Shown here one piece after another: positions 22,667 through 34,004 of a DNA stretch of 64,000 nt (positions within the stretch are counted from its first letter, which is position 1; each line of letters starts with the position of its first letter). The notes beneath the pieces are model-generated. The model was not told the origin of the DNA and ran no database searches. It worked only from the letters and a program-made list of their open reading frames with translations. The position numbers were made by a program, and so were the translations under genes. This stretch comes from Salisapilia sapeloensis (lineage: Eukaryota; Oomycota; Peronosporomycetes; Peronosporales; Salisapiliaceae), in the NCBI GenBank assembly GCA_023334545.1, contig JAADVB010000014.1, positions 1 to 64,000 on the forward strand. Reading direction: 5' to 3'.

Positions 22667-24253
22667 ATGTCTATGCTTCGGCCCGAAATGCTGCAAGTGA
22701 CGGCACAGTCTGTCGGTATCGACAGCCTCAGCGACTCTTGCATTGAAGAGATGCTTCCAGAAGTAGAGTTTCGTGTCCGTGAGCTCGTACAAGACGCTCT
22801 CAAATTCCAACGCCACTCGAAAGCTCCATCCTTAACGCCACAACATATCAATCAAGCCTTAAAGGCACGTAATCTGGAGGAGTTGTATGGTTTCCCGAAT
22901 CAGAGCAGTAGTGTGCATAGCGGCCGAGGCATAAATGGTGCACCAGCCTATCACCAAGCTGAGACCAAGCCATCTCTCTTCTATTTAGAAGACGAAGAGC
23001 TGCAGATTGCTGAGCTTTTGCAAGTGCCACTACCCCAGCTACCACGCCAGCCAAGCGTGAACATACATTGGCTCGCTGTCGATGGAGTTCAGCCTTACAT
23101 ACCTGAAAACGATATCGTCGAGAGCGATAAAAAGATCACTAGAAATAATGAAGATGAAACATCCATTAGTCGCAAACCCCTAGTAAAGCATGCACTGACG
23201 GAAGAGATGCAGCTGTACTATACGAGGGTGACAGAAGCCATGGAGAGCGAGGACGAAGATCTTCAAAATGCAGTCTTTAGCAGCCTTGCACGCGATCCTG
23301 GCATCCATCAACTCTTACCATACCTATCGAGATTTGTCTACGATCAGGTATTTACATTTTATATACACATTCGTGATACACACCACCATATTTATCTTTA
23401 TCCCGATATAGGTGAAAGCAAGTCAGCACGATTTATCGCTTTTATTCTCTCTTGTGCGCATGTCCCGCTGTCTCCTCATCAACCCACATCTTCACGTGGA
23501 ATTATATGTAGGCTCAAACTACAAAATGTCGATGAGATAGATTTATACTAACATATCACGCTTTAATGCAGCTCCATCAACTTGTACCAGCGATGCTCAC
23601 TTGTATCCTCGGAAAGCAACTCTGTGAAAACCCAGCAGACGACCACTGGGTACTTCGTCGACATGCTGCCCAGCTTATCGCTCAGATCTGTGAACGATTT
23701 GGAGACACGTACCTCTCTGTTCAATCTCGGATTGCTAAGACATTCCACAAAGCAGTCACAGATCCAAACTGCGCTTTCACGACTCAATACGGTGCTTTAT
23801 ACGGTACTCATGTTCTGTTATTTTTAATGATGCCGGCTGTTATTGACGCTGTGGTCGAGATAGGTATGATGTACCTTGGTCCTCTCGTCGTTGAGTCGCT
23901 ACTCTTTCCTCAGTTGGCCGAGTACTGTAAGCGATTGGAACCTGCGCTGTCGTCCAGCAACCCGAATCTTGTAGAGCGATTGGAAGCCCAAAGCTGCTTT
24001 GGCATTCTTGTGGTACGTTTCACCAGACACATGGTTTGTTTCGAAGTCGTTAACAACCGCATTGTAGCATGTATCTGGATCCTACTTTTCCACAACGAAG
24101 AACTTGGCCGAACGCTCATCGCCTGCTTCTACGCTATCTGTGTCAACCCTATCGGATGTGATGCAGCTGCTCTATGATAACTTTGGCGAGAGTTTGCTTC
24201 CGTATATCTGTCTCCATCAGCCACGTGACAATCTTTTAGATCTAACGTTATAA
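22667..24253 (+). CDS. TAF6: Transcription initiation factor TFIID subunit 6
   Basis: Exons 22667-23347, 23412-23507, 23572-23803, 23864-24012 and 24068-24253, 447 residues. TAF6 pairs with TAF9 through a histone fold and is part of TFIID (and SAGA). Residues 1-70 show the histone fold (MLRPEMLQVTAQSVGIDSLS, LTPQHINQALK), a linker carries LPRQPSVNIHWLAVDGVQP, and the HEAT domain shows LHQLVPAMLTCILGKQLC and DDHWVLRRHAAQLIAQICER. Intron 23804-23863 is 60 nt without a stop, so it would not break the frame if retained; splicing gives the family-like GALYGMMYLGPLVVESLL. The final exon restores a normal end (LLYDNFGESLLPYICLHQPR). The ATG at 22667 fits the usual N-terminus; an upstream in-frame ATG at 22586 exists. 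Confidence 0.85.
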
Positions 24254-24328
24254 AGAAAAGTTGGAAAGAAAAGATTATATTCATTGCCGTCGCGTTCGAT
24301 ACCTTTCAATGCAATAGTGCTAGTTGAT

Positions 24329-25552
24329 TTAGATAAAGACTTTGCGAGGGAGGCATGTGTCGGAAGGCGGAGCGATCACTGCTTCTGCAGCAGAAAGGAA
24401 TTCCTCGGCTTCATCAAGCAGTGGAAACCCAAATTCGTCCAATGGCATGACTGTGACAGACACGCCAGGGGCATTGAGTTCGCCGACTGATTGCGTATTG
24501 GTACTCCTTCTAACTGGATAGTTGCTTCTATCTTTCTCTTTGCGATCGGGTTTAAAGAAGCCAAAGTGCTTCTCAAGTGTTTCGGACATGGTATTATCAT
24601 CGCTTCTGCGATCAAAGAACATGAACCAAAATGCTTCTCCTCCTCCATGATTCGGTTTCCAGCTCTTAAACGCATTGTAGAAATGCTTGGATTCGCTTTT
24701 GCTTGGTTTGTTCTTCTTTGCCCAGCTAGGTGGTGAACCACTCGTAGGCCATCCAATCTCCGTCAAGCGAATTTTATCTTCCGGGTATTTTGCGGTCATT
24801 TTGTTCCACACCCCATCGAGAAGCGCCAATGGTTTACTCCTAACATAGTTCGGGTCGAAGAAAGGATAGATGTTCACACCGATTATATCACATTCACGGG
24901 CCAACCTATCCATTCCAGCCCCGTCCCGCGGTTCTAGCCAATCTGTCGAACGCTGGACGGTCCCAACTTTGACGCTTGAAGGAACTCTACTTTTAAGGTA
25001 TTTAACCTTTTCTTTAACTTCGTCCGGTGTATACGGTCCGACTGGAGGAACGTTTTCGTTGCCAACGATGATGGCGCTAATAGTGTCTGGATATTTATTC
25101 ACTGCTTCCACAGCGTGATCATATTGCGACTTCCACCAATCGTCACGTGTCATGTAGACACCAAGATACAGCTTCACTTTCATCTCATGCGCGATGGGTG
25201 CAACCTGAACGCCGAAATAACTCGAGTAGTAAGTACGGACGACACCGTAATACTTTTTCATGAGTTGAAAGTCCTTTTTAATCGCGCCATAAATGTCACC
25301 AGGTTTCCCTCCGTTTAAAGGGTATTCCTTGTTGTGGAACGGTGAATAACAGACACCAGGAATAACCTTCTTGGAGCTTAGCATACCCACACCACTGGTT
25401 CGCTTAGGGATAGTTTGGTTTGCAGCTGCTTTAGCAATCTCGGCACTTTGTTCTGCGGGTAATGGTAGATTGTCTTCTGGGTTCTCTTGCAGAGCGTGAG
25501 TCAAACTTGCGACACATATACATAAAATGAGTTGCACTAGCACAGCACGCAT
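24329..25552 (-). CDS. Secreted glycoside hydrolase family 17 (beta-1,3-glucanase type)
   Basis: Single exon, 407 residues. The ATG at 25552 opens a signal peptide (MRAVLVQLILCICVASLTHA); the longer frame upstream begins only at a TTG. GH17 enzymes cleave or transfer beta-1,3-glucans, major polymers of oomycete walls. The fold is clear from KVIPGVCYSPF, KKYYGVVRTYYSSYFG, the acid/base motif IIVGNENVPP (Glu166) and the nucleophile motif IRLTEIGWPT (Glu265). CDIIGVNIYPFF lies between them. There is no C-terminal hydrophobic GPI signal, so the enzyme is probably released. It could serve wall remodelling or act on host callose; the sequence does not decide between these. Confidence 0.88.
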   Translation of the reverse strand: MRAVLVQLILCICVASLTHALQENPEDNLPLPAEQSAEIAKAAANQTIPKRTSGVGMLSSKKVIPGVCYSPFHNKEYPLNGGKPGDIYGAIKKDFQLMKKYYGVVRTYYSSYFGVQVAPIAHEMKVKLYLGVYMTRDDWWKSQYDHAVEAVNKYPDTISAIIVGNENVPPVGPYTPDEVKEKVKYLKSRVPSSVKVGTVQRSTDWLEPRDGAGMDRLARECDIIGVNIYPFFDPNYVRSKPLALLDGVWNKMTAKYPEDKIRLTEIGWPTSGSPPSWAKKNKPSKSESKHFYNAFKSWKPNHGGGEAFWFMFFDRRSDDNTMSETLEKHFGFFKPDRKEKDRSNYPVRRSTNTQSVGELNAPGVSVTVMPLDEFGFPLLDEAEEFLSAAEAVIAPPSDTCLPRKVFI

Positions 25553-25984
25553 CTCGTTGACAGTTCTTCTTATATGCTGAATCGATGAGCAGTTGGATGG
25601 TGCTTTGGAAGGATTTTGGATTGTGGCAATCAACTACATTAAACACTTTGAAGCATCTCATGCTTCTCAATCCGGTAGTTTCAAGCTTCGCATACTTCTT
25701 TCATGATAAATCGTTTTTGATGCACAAGCCCCAATGGAGTAAAATGGGATGATGCTACGGGTAACGTTCCTTGGAAGCTTTAAATGAAGTACTCGGTAAG
25801 CTTAACCTGAAGATCTGATGTGCTTGAGTGAATTTGGAAACCGACGAGGGTCTAGTTTAACCATGAAACGGACTTTCATCTACGCAAAACGGACATCCTT
25901 CTAGTCCACTTCAAGAAGCATGTGGAAACCAATTCGTCTTACAAATCCTAGTGCATAATAGTCAAATAGATATTCAAAGTTATC
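25553..25984. other. Intergenic region upstream of GH17 gene
   Basis: About 430 bp between the end of BBS1 and the start of the GH17 gene, both on the minus strand. No coding ORF is seen; it presumably includes the GH17 promoter. Confidence 0.45.
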
Positions 25985-28265
25985 TCAAAGATCCACTTCG
26001 CTCAACGGCATACTGACGACAGCGGAGACTAGAGGCACACAGCTATTTCAAATAAGGATTGAGTAACAATGCGATACTCGTCACGTCGTGACCGTACTAC
26101 ATACCTGTCTTGACCACAGACGAAAATGTAAATGTTATCCGCTGCGCCCGTTTCCAAGACGCTTTCTACTTCCGTCTTGTATGCGTACTGGGCATTCTAC
26201 ATTTGCACGACATAGATCAGAATGAATACGGTTTATAATGCTATATAAAAGTCGTACAGGAATAACGAGTGGAACCTGCAGCACGCTCTTCGTCATTCGA
26301 TACAACGAATGATCGTAGTGGAAAGCGACAATCAAATCTTGCACAGATCGACTACCAGCATTCTATTGGCAGTACGATGAGCTCGTCATATGTATGTACT
26401 CATCCTTTTGTGTCATACTTGTAGATGAAGATTGATGCGGAAGCTTGGACCAAGACCTTGCACTTGAGCGTTTAAGCGCAGAGCAGTTCCGGTCGTGTAT
26501 GACAAGGGCGCCTATGTAAAGATCATGATCAGCCATGTTTTAAAAATGAATACTAGGCAGAAAGTCTTACCTGGCCATCCTTGATAATTTTTACGTATGC
26601 TCTCGCAGTGGTCAAACGCAGTTTGCACAAGTCTCGTTGAAAGTGGCGGTGCATCTCAATCGCATGGTCTCGCTCGCGTTGTGTCTGCTCCACATATAGC
26701 TTTGTTTTCTTAGGAATATCCAGCGGAATGTCTTGCTCCGGCGGAGGTCCAGATGCATCAGATATCGCTTCAAGGTTCGCGACCCGCCGAAGTATTTTAA
26801 TCGACAAAGCTCCTGTCTTTTGCACCAGGACTAAGCTTGCTTCCTCTCTTCCGTACCGGCCGAAGCGTATACCAGTTAGAATACCATCCATTGCCAGTGT
26901 CGAGACTTTAATCTTTTCATTGTACAAGGCAACATTGCCGTTCTTTAGCCCGACAAGAACACCGTGTGTGTCTTTCGTACGCTCGAGGTCGAAGCTTTCT
27001 ATGGCGAGGATATCATCTGGCAATGTCAAGCTCCAGTTCTTCTTTCCTTTAACGTGATACGAAACGAGTTTCCGGTCAGCACATGCGATGATCATGCTTT
27101 TATCGTTTAAAACGAGACCACAAGGTGGCGCTTCTAGTACGATTATCGATCGCTGCAGTTCATTATTCTTTATCGTGTACACAGCACCATGACGGGTGGA
27201 CACAATGATGCGGCTCTCAACATCCAAAACACCCGCAGCGGCGATATCGACCGGAATACCAGGGATCTTGATCTTGATCTTAGCCGTATTACCTTGAGGG
27301 TTAAGTATATATACGTAGTGAGTCTCGGTTGCTACCACCAAACTACTAACTTGTTAGTTTGCTGCATGAAAGGAGGTTCATAGTACAGCGTACCAGCTAG
27401 TAGCGTTTGGAACATCATGTGCTTTGCGCAGATAAGTCATGCAGTTGATGCTCGATGGCTCAACTAGTGGTTCGTCCAGGTACTGTGTCACATACTCTGC
27501 CTGCTCATCAATATCATCAATTGCCATCAGACCTTTCGACCTATCACTTAAGCGTATGCCAAGTTGACGAATGGCGGCGAGCTGATGCATGGCTGCGGGG
27601 ATGTCAATGGTACATTTAAACAGAGATTCCCAAACTTTAACTTCCTCCGCCTCCGTTTCAAGTGCGGGGACAGTGAACTTATAATGCGGACGGAAGTGGC
27701 GATAGATGTATATGTAAGCACCAGCACCAACTGCAATGCATGGAACACGAGGATGGTTGGAGTCTAGCGGACATATACTTGTCAGCAACAGTAATAATTT
27801 GCTTTTTAGCTCTCTTTTACCTGGATAAAAGTGTGTCAGCGACGATGGTCGACCAAGGAGTGCTTGCTCATTGTACAGCGTTGTTCCTACAAGTGAGCGA
27901 AGTAAATGAGTAGGTACTTTAGATTGCCATCGATTGCCTACCTTTGTACATCTTCAACCGTTTGTCAGCATCAGCCACAATCAGCTTATAATCGCCATCT
28001 CCATATACATCCACGAGATCGATGCAGCTACAAACATTTAGTAAGACAAGCTCTGCAGCATCACTGGAGAATGCCAAACTTTGAGTAAGCTTTCACGTCT
28101 GCGACGGGGTTATGATACGCGGACAGCCATGGGCCTACAAGAGCATCAAAGGGTATCTTGTCTACTGCCTCATCCAAAGCAGACTATACCTTTAACCTCT
28201 TTTTCTACGTGCTTGGATGTTGGGCTAGTTGCTTTATCATCTTCTCGTCGAGCTCTTTCTGTCAT
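25985..28265 (-). CDS. BBS1: Bardet-Biedl syndrome 1 protein (BBSome subunit)
   Basis: Ten exons by my reading: 28265-28190, 28134-28080, 28027-27942, 27886-27821, 27763-27394, 27342-26571, 26511-26419, 26362-26258, 26196-26105, 26042-25985; 590 residues with phases consistent throughout (human BBS1 is 593). BBS1 is the BBSome subunit that contacts ARL6 and carries ciliary membrane cargo. Recognisable blocks: GPWLSAYHNPVADVKAYS, LVDVYGDGDYKLIVADADKR, YIYIYRHFRPHYKFTVPAL, ILTGIRFGRYGREEASLVLV, KTKLYVEQTQRERDHAIEMH, RLNAQVQGLGPSFRINLHLQ. The propeller domain is followed by the gamma-adaptin-ear-like C-terminus. All introns are 50-61 nt gt..ag. The intron at 27393-27343 has two possible acceptors three bases apart; the downstream one gives the closer match. 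Confidence 0.88.
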
Positions 28266-28527
28266 GATGATGTTGATTGGGAAAAGTCAAAAAGGCACTT
28301 GTGAGCGAACGAAATCGGATGAAACACCTCCATTTCCTTGGCTAATTTTATCCTTCGGAAACAGTTCATGGAAACGAAGACCCTTTTCATGCTTTACAAA
28401 ATGCCTACTCTGCGTTTCGTGCGCACTACATTCGATTCACTCCAGCAGCTGCCTAATAATTGCTCATGCAAAGACGTTCGGCAATCCAATACCTACAACG
28501 TAGATAAGCTACCATTACGAGAGTCTA

Positions 28528-29586
28528 TTAAACGACTAGACGCACCATAAATCGTCCGGAAACCTGCTTATAATGTTTCCAAATAACAGGCTCATCCACA
28601 AACGGAACTCGGACAGTACCATGGTGACTATGGTCTGGGATCAGGGCACATCGACAGGTAGACAAGGAATCACAGCCGCCAGATCGTCTCAACGGAAGCC
28701 ACATGGCATCACAACTAGAAGCATGTCAGTACCGTCCACAGGATTCAATGAGTTGCATCTTACCTTTCAAGTAAATCGGACTCGAAGTCACACCCGGTGC
28801 ACTCGACGTGGACGGAGACGACAGCAAATTCAAACATGCGGAGTGGAAGAAATCGATTGTGCCACGGTTGATGCACACTCGTGCCATTCATTGCCACTAC
28901 TCTCGGTGCCAACTGCTTTTGGGATAAAGTGTTATCTCTATCAGAAAGAATGCGTCCTTTGTGCCCATCTTTGAAGTAGACTTGGATGTTTTCTAGATCC
29001 AATGACACTGGCATCGGCTGCGTGTTCTGAACGATCAACCGGAATTGGACACATGCCAAGTTCTGATCGATCGACAAGACACGGCAATCGGGTTGATGGG
29101 CTACCATGAGCCACGCATCTACGCCTTCCTGTCGATTCTTTCCCCAGATAACCTGTCGCTGTTGCACAAGATGAGCTCAAGTCTACAGTTTATGAAAACA
29201 GAACGTACTTGCGTCGTGTAGCGTCCGCGTGGGATACATCGGTTTTGATGTAGAAACTCGTACAAGTGACGAAAGTCCATAATGTTATATCGACGCAATA
29301 ACGCCTCCGGACGTTCGAGATGCCATCGAGCAATGCAGTATTGTTTCCACAGACGCTCTCGACGACAGACTTGACGCCAAAACGTATTTACACGTCTATC
29401 ATCCTTTTCAGTACGCCGTTTGCAGAGAAATTAATAAAGAACGTACGCAACTTGCGCGACATCGAGCGGTGCCAAGAAGCTTATAATAGTCTCTACCTAT
29501 AGTCCATTCATACGTCAGTTGGAGTACAAATGAGCGTCGATAGAGAAAGGTACGAGTTCGTCCGAGAGCCTGCCATCACTTGTCAT
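28528..29586 (-). CDS. F-box protein with unidentified C-terminal domain
   Basis: Proposed exons 29586-29554, 29496-29447, 29395-29209, 29158-28764 and 28714-28528, 283 residues, consistent in phase. The first three exons join into a standard F-box: RLSDELVETIISFLAPLDVA, then QVARVNTFWRQVCRRERLWK. This motif binds SKP1 in SCF ubiquitin ligases. The rest begins RQVIWGKNRQEGVDAWLMVA and is rich in beta-strand-like stretches (VQFRLIVQNTQPMPVSLDLE, FEFAVVSVHVECTG), which may be an immunoglobulin-like or ApaG-like substrate domain; I do not recognise it firmly. The C-terminus ends GRFMVRLVV. It stands 262 bp upstream of the BBS1 start on the same strand. Confidence 0.65.
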
Positions 29587-30388
29587 TTCGACCGCTTGCT
29601 TCGTTTCAAGGTATGGCCTGCAATCAAGAGCATTACTAGGTCACATTCCTAGCTCCATTCTGTTTGGCTCATTCTCCACGTCGATTCGTCCGTTACAAGA
29701 TGTAGGACTCGGTAGGACTACGATTCCTGTCCCGCGCCATGTTGAAGCTCAAGGATGTAGAGTATCTATTCAGTCAACCGCTCGTATCATGCATGGATGG
29801 CATTGCTCTTGCGTACACTCTCGTGGCGTACATGTCGCGCGACTTGATACATCGGTATCGACTCGTATTTCCGAAGTATTGCGCATAGCGATAAGTCACG
29901 TTACTGCGCCATTCGATGGAGGTTTTCATCTTGTGTAGCTCGTTTCCGCCATATACTTTCGACGGAAAAAGGTTTTTCTCTCCCGACCCGATCCTGCACC
30001 CTCGATGTGAAGGAAGGATCGGCTGATAGTTTGAACGAGCGGGACGGTCGTGACGTTGTGAGCTCTCTTATTCTGTCCTGCGTGCCAGCACCCATCCTCG
30101 CCTGTGCCACATGTCACAATGTGTCATGTACGGTAGTGACGGCCCGACCATCTTGTAAACAGGTTCTGGGCGGTACTCTCGCGCGCCCCCGTCCCTTTCC
30201 ATCCTCTCGTGGCCTTGACTGACCATTTTCACTTCGTTTGCCTTTCCTCCGAGATACCCATTCTTTCGTGCGTTGACAATCGAAAGGGGCGTCGCATTTT
30301 TTGTCGCGATTGAACGCTGACGTCGCGCTCTCCACTAGCAACGGACGTGACACGCCCAGTAGATAACTTTCGACTTTCTTTGTCTTTC
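29587..30388. other. Divergent intergenic region upstream of FYVE-FIST gene
   Basis: About 800 bp between the second F-box gene and the FYVE-FIST gene. The last 250 nt become pyrimidine- and GC-richer. Short ORFs exist on both strands but lack domains. The region most likely holds both promoters. Confidence 0.45.
30223..30236 (+). promoter_or_regulatory. Inr-like element of FYVE-FIST gene
   Basis: The string ccattttcacttcg fits the oomycete initiator (YCAYTTY plus flanking pyrimidines) and is followed by gtttgcctttcctcc, similar to the flanking promoter region of oomycete genes. It lies about 160 nt before the ATG. Confidence 0.45.
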
Positions 30389-33300
30389 ATGGGTGAACCG
30401 GCACAAGGACCGACGTTCACACGCTCGCAGGACTGGAGCGAATCGAACAACTCGCATGACGATGACAGCTATGTCGCCAAAGGTCCATCTCTATCTTATG
30501 AACGCAAGATACGCCTACATAAGTATGCTGAGAATCGAGCTCGATCTTGTTTGGGCCTCGTAAGTGACGCTTCGACGGTCCTATGGAAGTTGCACGAAAG
30601 CAAGCACGACACGGCGGTCTTCAAACCATCGTCCGACTGGTCTGAATTCCTATCGGCCAAAGCCGTCGTTCGTGCAGATGCGAGCTTTCCACACGTTCTC
30701 AAAACAGTATATGACTTGAAAACGTCGTCTAAATTCAAACTCTTCCTGCGTAAAGTTTTGGGGGACGCATTCTTAGACGCTGAGGTTCTCGAAGATCTCA
30801 ATGGGACAGGCATGTACTCGGACACGAGTCCATCGGCAAAAGCCCCGGCGTCATTTAAACAAGCCGCCATCAAGTGGTGGGCCATCAAGTCGGGCAGTTT
30901 AGCTAGTAAAGCGTCTGATTTCTACGTCCTCGAGTACGTCGGGAACGAATCAGTTGGAAGTGACATTGTTTCGTGTTATTTGTTTCAGGAAAGTCTAGCA
31001 GAAGTCGGTGGGATGCCACCAATCATGGGTAATAACCTCGAGCGTTCTCAATTCGATGCACTCATTTGTAAGTTTGAACGCCTCCCGGCAAAAGACTATG
31101 GTCGCGAGTGTGTCATGATCTCCGTCGCGTTCCAACGACCTCCACCCATGGTCTCCTTATTTCGGAATAACCCGGCAACGGAGATGGTGTCGCAACTGGC
31201 CAAGGGTTTAAAAGAGTTGTTGGAAGACCCGCCGATTCCGAACGCCATCTCGGTCGTTAAGACGTCTGCTTGGGTCAAAGACAAGGAGCGACAGTATTGC
31301 TACATTTGTGTCCGACGTTTCTCGCCGCTCTTTCGTCGAAAACACCACTGTCGGTCGTGTGGTGAAATCATTTGCTGGCTTTGCAGCTCCACGCTTCGTG
31401 TCCCGTCCATTAGCTTTTCCCATACGAACAGTGGACGACAAGTGCTGTCTCGACACCAACCATCTATCCGAGTGTGCACCAAGTGTGTTGTGTCCCACCA
31501 TCGGATGAAAATCGATCGAGACATGGACAACCAAGAAGATTTTAAAGAATGGATGCAACGAGCGCATAGTGCTCATGCGCATCAAGAGGACCCAGTAGCT
31601 CCAATGAAGAACAGTGCAGACCGCCCGACGGAGGAATCGAATCCGAATGACGATCTGAACTATCCTCGAAGCGTAAGTCTTAGTGAAGACCAGTTACCTC
31701 GCAAGTACATGCGACTAAGTATTGAAGAAGAGGAAGAGGAGAAGGAAGAACCTCAGGAACGACAAGGGAGAAGAGTGCCTCGACGTAGGAAACAGAAACG
31801 TAGTCAAGAGTCGTATCACAATCGATTCTCGCAGACTGAAAGACGATCGTTACATGTTGTCACAGATACGCCAAATCGTCCATCTCAGCAGGGTGCAAAG
31901 AATCCTCCAAAACGTACGAATAAAGGGCATGCGAAAGTCTACGGAAATGGAAAGAAAAGTCCAGTGGATGTGGCAGACGATGGCTTTGACTCGCTATTGT
32001 CACCTGGATGTGTCCATGCGGCGTCTGCCTGGGCGACACATCAAAAGGAGGAAACCGCACTAACTGGAGCCTTTCAAGAGCTCCTGACCAAGCTCAGTGG
32101 TGAAGTCCATTTCCTCGTCATCGGCTTCTCGACTGGCTTCAACGCTGATGTCATTATTGATCGTCTACGTCACTTGGCGCCCGGTGTCCCCTACATTGGC
32201 GGCACGATCGCTCGAGGCATGTGCGATGAAAACGCCTGGGTGTCTGTCAATCGCCACAATGATCAGGGACTATTAACGCTGTGGGGAGTGAACGACCCGA
32301 AAGGCGTGTACACCGTTGCGCATGCCGAGTACGCCCATAGTGACGCAAAATACAAGACTAGCGCTGCGACGAAAGCAGCTTTGACTAAAGTCCGGTCGCA
32401 GATGTACTATCCAGCTCAACCTGCTTTTGCTGCTACCTACGCCTGCCCACTGTTCGTAGATCGAGCGCTGGAAGGCATTCGAGAAGTCGTGTCTTGCCCT
32501 ATCGTCGGTGGCTGTTCGTCTGATGCAGCTCGATACAGAGACGGGCAGGCTGTGGCGAGTTGGATGCAGATTAGCAGTGGTGGTGCGAATGGACGGGAGG
32601 CTCATGGAGAGGCGACGGAGATGGGCATTGCATTTGCCTTGTGCTTCCCGAGTGTTGAGACACACGTGAGTTGGTTTAGTGGATATGATCCTGTTCGAGT
32701 GGGTAATGAGTACTGCATGGGCGTCGTGTCCAAGTCTTCTGGAAAGATGATTGAAGAGATTGATGGACGACCTGCTGCCGATGTTTATCGAGAGTGGCTG
32801 GACGTAGTGTCTGCTCAGCACGGATCGGACTGGAAGAACATTGGCTTCCCGCGTCTCGGTAACCTCCATCCGCTCGGTACGACCATCGACTTTGCGTCCA
32901 AGCACATGGACATTGAACGCAGCCATACATTCACGTCCATGAGCTCGCTGGTGTCGTTGCAGTCCAGCGACTGGTCTCGACTGATTAATCGCACGGCGGT
33001 GATCACTGGGATGCACGATAATGGATCGCTGAACACGACGAGCTCCGTGGCAGTCGGTACGAACGTTGTGCTGATGCAAACGTCTGGAGAAGCGCTCAAG
33101 CAAGCGGTGAACCGGATGGGCGCGCAAGTGATGGAGAGCCGCAAGTTTAGTCTGCACGAGACGATCGGCTGCCTCATGTTCCTCTCTGCTGGTGTCCAAG
33201 CGTTGTTGGGGCACAAGAGTATGGCTGAAATGGTCGGTGCGTATAAAGACTGGTCTGGCGGCGCATCGATGATGGGCATGACGACGTTCGGGGAGGTCGG

Positions 33301-33391
33301 ACACTTGCCTTGTTTTAATGACGCACCACATTATGATTCGCTCATGTTTGGAGCGATTATCTTTTCCAAGCGAAAGCGAAAAGACTTCTAA
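30389..33391 (+). CDS. START-like, FYVE and FIST domain fusion protein
   Basis: Single exon, 1,000 residues from the ATG at 30389 (the frame extends 14 codons further but begins at GTG). Residues 1-290 resemble the START-like lipid-binding region of oomycete FYVE proteins. A FYVE zinc finger follows at about 294-370: YCYICVRRFS, the diagnostic FRRKHHCRSCGEIICW, and RVCTKC; FYVE domains bind PI(3)P on endosomes. A charged linker with RRVPRRRKQKRSQ comes next. From about 558 the protein carries a FIST sensor domain (FLVIGFSTGFNADVIIDRLR, VPYIGGTIARG) and FIST C-terminal part (GCLMFLSAGVQALLGHKS, MMGMTTFGEVG). FIST domains are usually bacterial small-ligand sensors or part of FBXO22-like proteins. 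The combination suggests a ligand-sensing endosomal protein; the ligand is unknown. Confidence 0.88.
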   Translation: MGEPAQGPTFTRSQDWSESNNSHDDDSYVAKGPSLSYERKIRLHKYAENRARSCLGLVSDASTVLWKLHESKHDTAVFKPSSDWSEFLSAKAVVRADASFPHVLKTVYDLKTSSKFKLFLRKVLGDAFLDAEVLEDLNGTGMYSDTSPSAKAPASFKQAAIKWWAIKSGSLASKASDFYVLEYVGNESVGSDIVSCYLFQESLAEVGGMPPIMGNNLERSQFDALICKFERLPAKDYGRECVMISVAFQRPPPMVSLFRNNPATEMVSQLAKGLKELLEDPPIPNAISVVKTSAWVKDKERQYCYICVRRFSPLFRRKHHCRSCGEIICWLCSSTLRVPSISFSHTNSGRQVLSRHQPSIRVCTKCVVSHHRMKIDRDMDNQEDFKEWMQRAHSAHAHQEDPVAPMKNSADRPTEESNPNDDLNYPRSVSLSEDQLPRKYMRLSIEEEEEEKEEPQERQGRRVPRRRKQKRSQESYHNRFSQTERRSLHVVTDTPNRPSQQGAKNPPKRTNKGHAKVYGNGKKSPVDVADDGFDSLLSPGCVHAASAWATHQKEETALTGAFQELLTKLSGEVHFLVIGFSTGFNADVIIDRLRHLAPGVPYIGGTIARGMCDENAWVSVNRHNDQGLLTLWGVNDPKGVYTVAHAEYAHSDAKYKTSAATKAALTKVRSQMYYPAQPAFAATYACPLFVDRALEGIREVVSCPIVGGCSSDAARYRDGQAVASWMQISSGGANGREAHGEATEMGIAFALCFPSVETHVSWFSGYDPVRVGNEYCMGVVSKSSGKMIEEIDGRPAADVYREWLDVVSAQHGSDWKNIGFPRLGNLHPLGTTIDFASKHMDIERSHTFTSMSSLVSLQSSDWSRLINRTAVITGMHDNGSLNTTSSVAVGTNVVLMQTSGEALKQAVNRMGAQVMESRKFSLHETIGCLMFLSAGVQALLGHKSMAEMVGAYKDWSGGASMMGMTTFGEVGHLPCFNDAPHYDSLMFGAIIFSKRKRKDF

Positions 33392-33677
33392 TTGATAATT
33401 CATATAAAACTTTATTACAATTGAAGCCGTCTTCGTGTCTATCGACTATTGTGCTTTCCAATTGATATTTCATACGTAGTACTAAATATGAGTCTGCCAA
33501 GGAGCATATACAAACGCCAGGGAACATGAAGTTGGCACATGGATATCCATTGGAAACTTGGCTGTTGGAAGTATGCGAAATGACTGTTTGAGGAGTGTAC
33601 CGCTCGAGTGCCATCTTTTTCCTACCAACGAATTTCAGCACAAGTCGAATCGATCGACAGAGCAGGAAGTGAACGAA

Positions 33678-34004
33678 ATGACGTCGAGTGGATCTAGCTG
33701 CGGTATCAACCGGAAGAAGATTAATGTCCGGAAGATGAAGCGCAAGGAGAGTAAGAACCAGAAGAAAGTGTGGCGGTCCAACCATGGCGACCAGCGTGCT
33801 TTGCGCGACAGCGTCAAGTCCAAGAAGAAGCAGCGCAAGGACTCGAAGCGAAGACGCAATTACGCAGAGGCAGAGAAAGACAAAATGCTTCGAGACGGCT
33901 TGATCACGCAAGAGGACGTGGACAAGCTGGAGAAGGAGGAGAAGGCGAAAGAGGAAGAGGAGGCAGCCAAAGAAGAATCCATGGACGTGGATGAGTCCTT
34001 GTAG
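33678..34004 (+). CDS. Small lysine/arginine-rich protein, probably nuclear
   Basis: ATG at 33678 gives 108 residues; in-frame ATGs further upstream (for example 33573) would lengthen it with less typical sequence. The body is highly basic (INRKKINVRKMKRKESKNQK, DSVKSKKKQRKDSKRRR) and then turns into an acidic tail (KLEKEEKAKEEEEAAKEESM). Such charge segregation is common in nucleolar or chromatin-bound small proteins. No family is recognised, and the downstream base composition (codons ending in G/C) supports coding. Confidence 0.55.
   Translation: MTSSGSSCGINRKKINVRKMKRKESKNQKKVWRSNHGDQRALRDSVKSKKKQRKDSKRRRNYAEAEKDKMLRDGLITQEDVDKLEKEEKAKEEEEAAKEESMDVDESL

Noticed and set aside
32273-33403. 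376-codon minus-strand ORF across the FIST region
   Set aside because: His/Arg-rich antisense shadow of a gene with clear domains on the plus strand.
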